A stretch of DNA of 10,752 nt from Tannerellaceae bacterium (lineage in GTDB: Bacteria > Bacteroidota > Bacteroidia > Bacteroidales > Tannerellaceae): the NCBI GenBank assembly GCA_031279915.1, contig JAITHO010000003.1, positions 1-10,752 on the forward strand, written 5' to 3'. The notes under the pieces were generated by a model that saw nothing but the letters and a program-made list of their open reading frames with translations, was not told where the DNA came from and made no database searches. This document shows, one piece after another, positions 6,811 to 10,752 of this stretch (position 1 is the first letter of the stretch; every line of letters begins with the position of its first letter). A program made the position numbers and the translations under genes.

Positions 6811-8364
6811 TTATTGCATCAGGCGATGGCCCCGAATCTCTATCGGCGGATCGTTGCGCCTAAAGCTGTTGGAATACTCGCATGCCAGCGATTCGCCGCT
6901 GAGGCGGCAGAGGAAAGTCTCCTCCTGATAGTCCTCCGTGTATAGGAGTCGGAGGCAGAGCTCCCCCGGAGCCGTTTGGCTGAAGTATCCGGCAACGGCA
7001 AATGGGGCCAGTCCGTCGGGATTACGTCGCGGAGAGAGGAAGTAGGGGCTGAGCCGTGCGGTTGATCCCTCCCTCCAGGCATCAAGGCCGCAGCTAAAGT
7101 CGAAGTCCTGACCATGTACGGTCATGGAGTAGCGGCAATGTCCCTCGGCGTCGAAGCTGAAGGCGATGCGCTCGAGCCCAAGTGCATTGCTGTCGCATGC
7201 GAAGGCCATCGACTGGCTGCGGAGCGTGTCGACGCCTTCCGCTGTGAGGAAGGGTAGGGGAGCGGCCAGGGCATTGATGGCGGTCGACATCTGTTCCTTG
7301 AGCTCCGTTTTGGGCGAGTAGATTATCTTCTGCATGGCAGGCTGCAGATGTTTGAATACCATGTTGAGAACAACATTTGTTTTGGAGGAATTCTCGGTGA
7401 TGATAACGACAGCATCTTCGTCGGGCATAACAATGATGAATTGGCCGTTGGCTCCGTCGGCTCTGTAAGCGTTGTTTATGCACATCCATATCTGATAGCC
7501 GTAGCCCTGCACCCAATTGTCGTACATCTGCTCGTCGTAGCTGAGGCTGTCGCGCTGGAAGATCTTGGGCATGGTGGCCTCTCGGATCCATTCCTTGCGT
7601 AGGATTTGCTTTCCGTTCCACCATCCTTTCTGGAGATAGAACTGTCCGAGCTTGGCCATGTCTTCGGTGCGGATGCGCATGCCCCAGCCGCCGGCGCTCA
7701 TGTTCTGCGCTCCGGTCTCCCAAACAGCGTTCTTTATCTGTAAGGGTTCGAAGAGCCGTGGCTTGAGATAATCGAACATGCTCTGCCCGGCGAGCTTCTG
7801 TATAATGGCTGAGAGCATGTAAGTAGCGTAGGAGTTGTAGGTGAAGACCGTCCCCGGCTTATCAACTATGGGAGTGGCGAGGAAGCTCCGCACCCAATTC
7901 TCATCGCTCAGGTAGAACTCCGGAGCCGGATTCTGACCAACGCTCATGGTGAGCAGATGCTTCACGCTAAGCTCGGCAAGGAATGGCGATACCTCGGCCG
8001 GCAACTGATCAGGAAAGATATCGACCAGCTTGTCGTCAACGCTCAGCAGCCGTTCCTGCACGGCAAATCCGATGGCCGTCGACGCGAAAGTCTTGCTAAC
8101 CGAGTGCATGATATGCCGTGTCGAAGCCTTGTAGGGATGCCAATAAGCCTCGGTGATCACCTTTCCGTGCCGGAGTATCATCAGGCTGTGCATGTCGATG
8201 CCCTCGGCCTCCACTTCTTCGATAAAGCTGAGGATACCCTCGGTCATCACCGCCTCCTTCTCCGGAATGCTTCTCTGGAAAGAAGCCTCGTGCATGTATC
8301 GCTTCCCGTCGCATGCAAAGAGGAGGAGGGCGGCAAGCAGTATTATAAGATGCCTTGCCATCAT
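6811..8364 (-). CDS. Serine hydrolase lipoprotein with extra C-terminal domain (longer paralogue)
   Basis: This 517-residue predicted lipoprotein has a signal ending LLLFAC (Cys18). Residues ~40-345 are a beta-lactamase/PBP-fold serine hydrolase with S88-V-S-K91 in HSVSKTFASTAIGFAV, Y176-N-S178 and RADGANGQFIIVMP (301-314), closely matching the paralogue encoded downstream. Residues ~350-517 form an additional region absent from the paralogue. It contains five cysteines (in ACDSN, GHCRY, ELCLR, FLCRL and LACEY, plus DFSCG as a sixth) and alternating hydrophobic patterns typical of a beta-rich domain; similar tails occur in serine hydrolases of this fold, but I cannot name the domain. The ATG at 8364 overlaps the stop of the upstream glycoside hydrolase gene as ATGA, so the two are translationally coupled; a second ATG follows directly at 8361. 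Substrate is unknown. The coupling suggests it acts with the glycoside hydrolase, for example on a modified glycan, but that is inference. Confidence 0.88.
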   Translation of the reverse strand: MMARHLIILLAALLLFACDGKRYMHEASFQRSIPEKEAVMTEGILSFIEEVEAEGIDMHSLMILRHGKVITEAYWHPYKASTRHIMHSVSKTFASTAIGFAVQERLLSVDDKLVDIFPDQLPAEVSPFLAELSVKHLLTMSVGQNPAPEFYLSDENWVRSFLATPIVDKPGTVFTYNSYATYMLSAIIQKLAGQSMFDYLKPRLFEPLQIKNAVWETGAQNMSAGGWGMRIRTEDMAKLGQFYLQKGWWNGKQILRKEWIREATMPKIFQRDSLSYDEQMYDNWVQGYGYQIWMCINNAYRADGANGQFIIVMPDEDAVVIITENSSKTNVVLNMVFKHLQPAMQKIIYSPKTELKEQMSTAINALAAPLPFLTAEGVDTLRSQSMAFACDSNALGLERIAFSFDAEGHCRYSMTVHGQDFDFSCGLDAWREGSTARLSPYFLSPRRNPDGLAPFAVAGYFSQTAPGELCLRLLYTEDYQEETFLCRLSGESLACEYSNSFRRNDPPIEIRGHRLMQ

Positions 8365-10196
8365 TGCTTAGTTGAGCTGTGAATATCGAAGAGTCGGCTG
8401 TGGGTAGCCTTCATTGCATCGACCATTTCCGGATACGGACGGTCGGTTATGTCGAGCAGTCCGATGTTATAGTTCTCGCCGTCCATCCGCCCCGTGTTGG
8501 GCTGGTCGATCCATTGGAACCAGTGTGCTCCTATGAGTGCGGGATGAGCGTATCCATCCGCGTTGTATTGTTGATAAGCTTGGCCGCGTTCCCTTTGTGA
8601 AGACGCCTGAACGATGCCGGCAGCCATTCCGCGGTCGGGTACGCCGAAGTGGTACTCGCCTATCAGTATAGGACGGCCCGTAATGCGAGCCACGCGGTTC
8701 ATGAAGGCCGTGTCGGGCGTTGTCGCGTAGCAATTGTAGCTGAAGACATCGAAGTGCTTTCCGGTCAGAGCCAGCAGATCGTCGGGCGTTTCTCCTCCGA
8801 ACCTCATCCCGATGTTCAGGTGATTAGGATCGTGCTTGCGGAGCGTGGAGTTCACCAGTCCGAGGAAGCGGTCGAAGGTATGGTAAACGAAGGCCTTCTT
8901 AGCCTCCGGCGAATCACCCTTTTGCTTGAGCCAATCGCGGAGGGCGGTCTTGAACGGTCGGTCGGGGCCTTCGAGGATTCGGTCGCAGAGCAAGGATTCC
9001 TGTCCGGGCCAAGGCTGTTCGTTGCCCACGAAGTATCCAATCAGCCATCTGTTCTTGGCTAAAGGTTTAGCCATTCCTCCGATAGTCTTATCGATATCCC
9101 CGGCATATTGCGGATCGTATATATCCGGCAGTCCCATCACCCCCTCGCCGAGCTTGAGCCCCGGCAGCGATAGTACGAAGGGCATCTTAGCGGAGCGGAT
9201 GATGTCGGACGACGACCAGTTGCCAATCGTATTCAATCCCCATGCCTGCATGCGCTTGAGGGCGGTGTTGATCCATCCTTCGGCTGCCGCATCTTCTCCT
9301 CCGTATCGGCTTTCGATGTTCCAGCGATAGTAGTCGGCTCGCCGTCCTTCTCGCAATCCTTGGAAGAGATACTCGCGGCCTTCAACAGATGTAGAGCTCG
9401 AAGCGTTCATGCAGTCGACACCAACAGAAAGGAAGAGATGGCCGTCGGGATCGATGAACCACCATTTGCCGTCAATATTAGCAGTCCGGAAGAATCCCCC
9501 CTCTCCAACCTTGAGCGGATAGCCTCCGTATTGCGATGCCTCGGGGAATAGCGGAGCGAGTTCCTCATCCTCATGCTTCCATGCCGCAATCAAATCCTCC
9601 ATGCTTTTGGCCTTTCCCGGCCAATCCGTCACGGCCCATTGCCCGAAGGCATCCACCAGGAATCCCTCCTGCATAACCTGGTCGCCCGGATCCTCTTTAG
9701 CCAGCGAGACGGCAAATATTTCGAGCGTCGGATTGTTAACCGGCCTGTTCATGTAGAAGCGCAGGCTGTCTATACCCGTCAGGGCTCCGGTGGCTTCGGA
9801 ATGTATGTTGATCATTCCAAGGAGGCGTTTCTTGTTGTAGGTAGCCGCCATATCCACAGCCGAAACAGGCGGCTTGCGGAAATAGTCGAGCGGTATGCAA
9901 AATCGGATCTTGGCTCCCGGAAAAGGCTGCACGCCCTTGGGCAGGAATCCCCCGGCGGTGACAGGCCCCACGTAAAACCTCTGCGGCGACGAGGCCTTCA
10001 TCTCCAAAACCAAATAATTATACTCCTCCCAATCCGCAGGCAGGCTGGGCGCCAAATCTTTCAAAGCGAAAGTAAACGAAGGCTTTTGGGCCGATGAATC
10101 AAAAGTCATAAGGATTGGCCCCGACCCCTCCGACCGGCATGAGAGCAAGCATCCGGCCAGCGCGCAAAGTGCAAAGTTCAACAGGTATTTTTTCAT
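8361..10196 (-). CDS. GH50-like (agarase-related) glycoside hydrolase lipoprotein
   Basis: This 611-residue predicted lipoprotein has a signal ending LLSC (Cys20). Residues ~25-170 look like a beta-sandwich, carbohydrate-binding-like module, as in GH50 enzymes. Residues ~235-605 resemble a clan GH-A TIM barrel, opening with KWWFIDPDGHLFLSVGVD (244-261). The predicted acid/base is E393 in GNEQPW and the nucleophile E514 in IGEYHFGVPDRG. Further agreement with agarase-like proteins comes from HWFQWIDQP and the C-terminal DGENYNIGLLDITDRPYPE. GH50 enzymes characterised so far are beta-agarases, but many similar proteins occur in bacteria with no link to agar, so the substrate is open. It is the first gene of a three-gene minus-strand operon and overlaps the next gene by 4 bp. 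No SusC/SusD pair or regulator is in view, so it is not an obvious polysaccharide utilisation locus. Acts at the cell envelope, probably on the outer membrane. Confidence 0.85.
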   Translation of the reverse strand: MKKYLLNFALCALAGCLLSCRSEGSGPILMTFDSSAQKPSFTFALKDLAPSLPADWEEYNYLVLEMKASSPQRFYVGPVTAGGFLPKGVQPFPGAKIRFCIPLDYFRKPPVSAVDMAATYNKKRLLGMINIHSEATGALTGIDSLRFYMNRPVNNPTLEIFAVSLAKEDPGDQVMQEGFLVDAFGQWAVTDWPGKAKSMEDLIAAWKHEDEELAPLFPEASQYGGYPLKVGEGGFFRTANIDGKWWFIDPDGHLFLSVGVDCMNASSSTSVEGREYLFQGLREGRRADYYRWNIESRYGGEDAAAEGWINTALKRMQAWGLNTIGNWSSSDIIRSAKMPFVLSLPGLKLGEGVMGLPDIYDPQYAGDIDKTIGGMAKPLAKNRWLIGYFVGNEQPWPGQESLLCDRILEGPDRPFKTALRDWLKQKGDSPEAKKAFVYHTFDRFLGLVNSTLRKHDPNHLNIGMRFGGETPDDLLALTGKHFDVFSYNCYATTPDTAFMNRVARITGRPILIGEYHFGVPDRGMAAGIVQASSQRERGQAYQQYNADGYAHPALIGAHWFQWIDQPNTGRMDGENYNIGLLDITDRPYPEMVDAMKATHSRLFDIHSSTKQ

Positions 10197-10224
10197 AACG
10201 TCTATATATAATATAATGTATATG

Positions 10225-10232
10225 CAAACATA
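10225..10232 (-). promoter_or_regulatory. Candidate -7 box of the glycoside hydrolase operon
   Basis: The minus strand reads TATGTTTG, an exact TAnnTTTG match, which would give a leader of about 20 nt before the ATG at 10196. The leader is AT-rich. No clear -33 TTTG is visible upstream. Confidence 0.4.
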
Positions 10233-10287
10233 GCGATGAAATATGGATTATGGATTATGATTAGGGCTGAGGAAGCGGCTGGGGGCA

Positions 10288-10319
10288 TAAAAAAAGCCGC
10301 CAAACGTATGTTCAGCGGC
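10288..10319 (-). terminator. Rho-independent terminator
   Basis: On the minus strand GCCGCTGAAC and GTTTGGCGGC form a 10-bp stem, including two G-U pairs, with a 4-nt loop (ATAC). It is followed by a run of seven T. It ends transcription of the gene at the right edge before the promoter of the glycoside hydrolase operon. Confidence 0.88.
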
Positions 10320-10323
10320 CTTA

Positions 10324-10404
10324 ATGGGAACTTCAAATAATTGCTTTTTCTGCGTTACGCTCCGTCGGCAAGCCTTGAAAAATCTAATTATTAGAAGTTC
10401 CCAT
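10324..10404. repeat. 19-bp inverted repeat enclosing 43 bp (possible MITE-like element)
   Basis: The arms are ATGGGAACTTCAAATAATT (10324-10342) and its complement at 10386-10404, with one mismatch. Allowing a 1-nt bulge, the pairing extends outward over CTTA. Inside, TTTTTC (10345-10350) can pair with GAAAAA (10377-10382), so the whole 81 bp can fold as a long hairpin. A further small hairpin, ATAAGC-GAA-GCTTAT, overlaps its right end (10403-10417). It could be a miniature inverted-repeat element, a processed RNA structure or part of the 3' UTR of the neighbouring gene. Only genome-wide copy number can decide. Confidence 0.7.
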
Positions 10405-10437
10405 AAGCGAAGCTTATTCTCATTTTCATTATCACTC

Positions 10438-10752
10438 TCACTCCCCAGCAGCCGGCGGATTGAGGTCGTCCGGATTGATAGGCGGCATGCCGGTGTCAGG
10501 GGCTTGCGGAGGGAGGTCGGGCGCCGGAGGGAGGGTTGTGTCCGGCGCTTGCGTCTCCTCGTCAACGAGATTGTTGTCGCCATTGTCCGCGCCGCCTGAG
10601 GAGGCATGAGAATGCTTGTGGCGTCGGGCAACTATGCGCTTGAAAGGTTGGATAGCGGCGTTCACGGCGTCGATGAGTTCCTCGAGAGCTGGGGTTGGAG
10701 CAATGCCGTAATGCAGGTTGGTTGCATCGATTAGATCAAGGAGAATTTCATC
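10438..10752 (-). CDS. Unidentified protein, C-terminal 104 residues only
   Basis: The frame is open from the right edge of the window to a TGA at 10438-10440. The visible part begins with a probable helix (DEILLDLIDATNLHYG), continues through LEELIDAVNAAIQPFKRIVA to a basic stretch RRHKHSH, and ends in a low-complexity proline-rich and acidic tail of ~45 residues with repeats of PDxxxPP type. Helical bodies with such tails occur in Bacteroidales-specific proteins such as DUF6261. The resemblance is only a suggestion because most of the protein lies outside the window. The terminator at 10288-10319 follows it. An internal GTG could start a 75-residue version, but the open frame to the edge argues against that. 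Confidence 0.6.
   Translation of the reverse strand, partial: DEILLDLIDATNLHYGIAPTPALEELIDAVNAAIQPFKRIVARRHKHSHASSGGADNGDNNLVDEETQAPDTTLPPAPDLPPQAPDTGMPPINPDDLNPPAAGE

Noticed and set aside
7094..7723. 209-codon minus-strand frame inside the longer serine hydrolase gene
   Set aside because: It is a shadow frame rich in Arg and His, overlapping a gene with intact catalytic motifs.
8649..9062. Plus-strand frames of 130-170 codons opposite the glycoside hydrolase (also 8926-9330 and 9573-10097)
   Set aside because: These are antisense shadows in fairly GC-rich coding DNA; none shows a recognisable domain.
10241..10262. Short tandem repeat of ATGGATT
   Set aside because: Two and a half copies of 7 bp in AT-rich leader DNA are too few to distinguish from chance.
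10248..10631. 127-codon minus-strand frame through the terminator and palindrome
   Set aside because: It runs through a clear terminator and the inverted repeat and is out of frame with the edge gene, whose tail is the better coding candidate.

Overview
The window looks like chromosomal DNA of a member of the Bacteroidota, most likely Bacteroidales. Four things point there: a long LptF/LptG-type permease lies directly upstream of a bifunctional ribBA gene, the surface proteins carry lipoprotein signals, good Shine-Dalgarno sequences are scarce, and matches to the Bacteroidota -7 promoter box (TAnnTTTG) lie just upstream of several genes. I cannot name a genus.

Left part, minus strand (1-2947): an apparent operon reads right to left. 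It holds a 635-residue LptF/LptG family permease (lipopolysaccharide export), a 110-residue unknown protein built from two copies of one motif and joined to the permease by an ATGA overlap, and then ribBA (riboflavin synthesis), which runs off the left edge.

Centre (2948-3978): about 1 kb of non-coding DNA separates the divergent permease operon and ychF. Most of it is a tandem array of sixteen units of almost exactly 41 bp (3120-3775), in two sequence subfamilies. Each unit contains an inverted repeat that can fold into a hairpin. The array decays into related sequence towards ychF. This is the most unusual object in the window.

Plus strand (3979-5443): ychF (OLA1-type P-loop ATPase) is followed by a small DUF2442 protein. 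A strong 15-bp hairpin (5519-5566) then serves as a terminator between convergent genes.

Right part, minus strand (5689-10196): three consecutive genes encode predicted lipoproteins and probably form one operon. In transcription order they are a GH50-like (agarase-related) clan GH-A glycoside hydrolase, a serine hydrolase of the beta-lactamase/penicillin-binding-protein fold with an extra C-terminal domain, and a shorter paralogue of that hydrolase. They look like a cell-envelope module acting on a glycan and on a substrate with an ester or amide bond. No SusC/SusD pair is in view.

Right edge (10197-10752): a rho-independent terminator and a 19-bp imperfect inverted repeat enclosing 43 bp (a possible MITE-like or structured element) separate this operon from the 3' end of an unidentified gene with a proline-rich tail.
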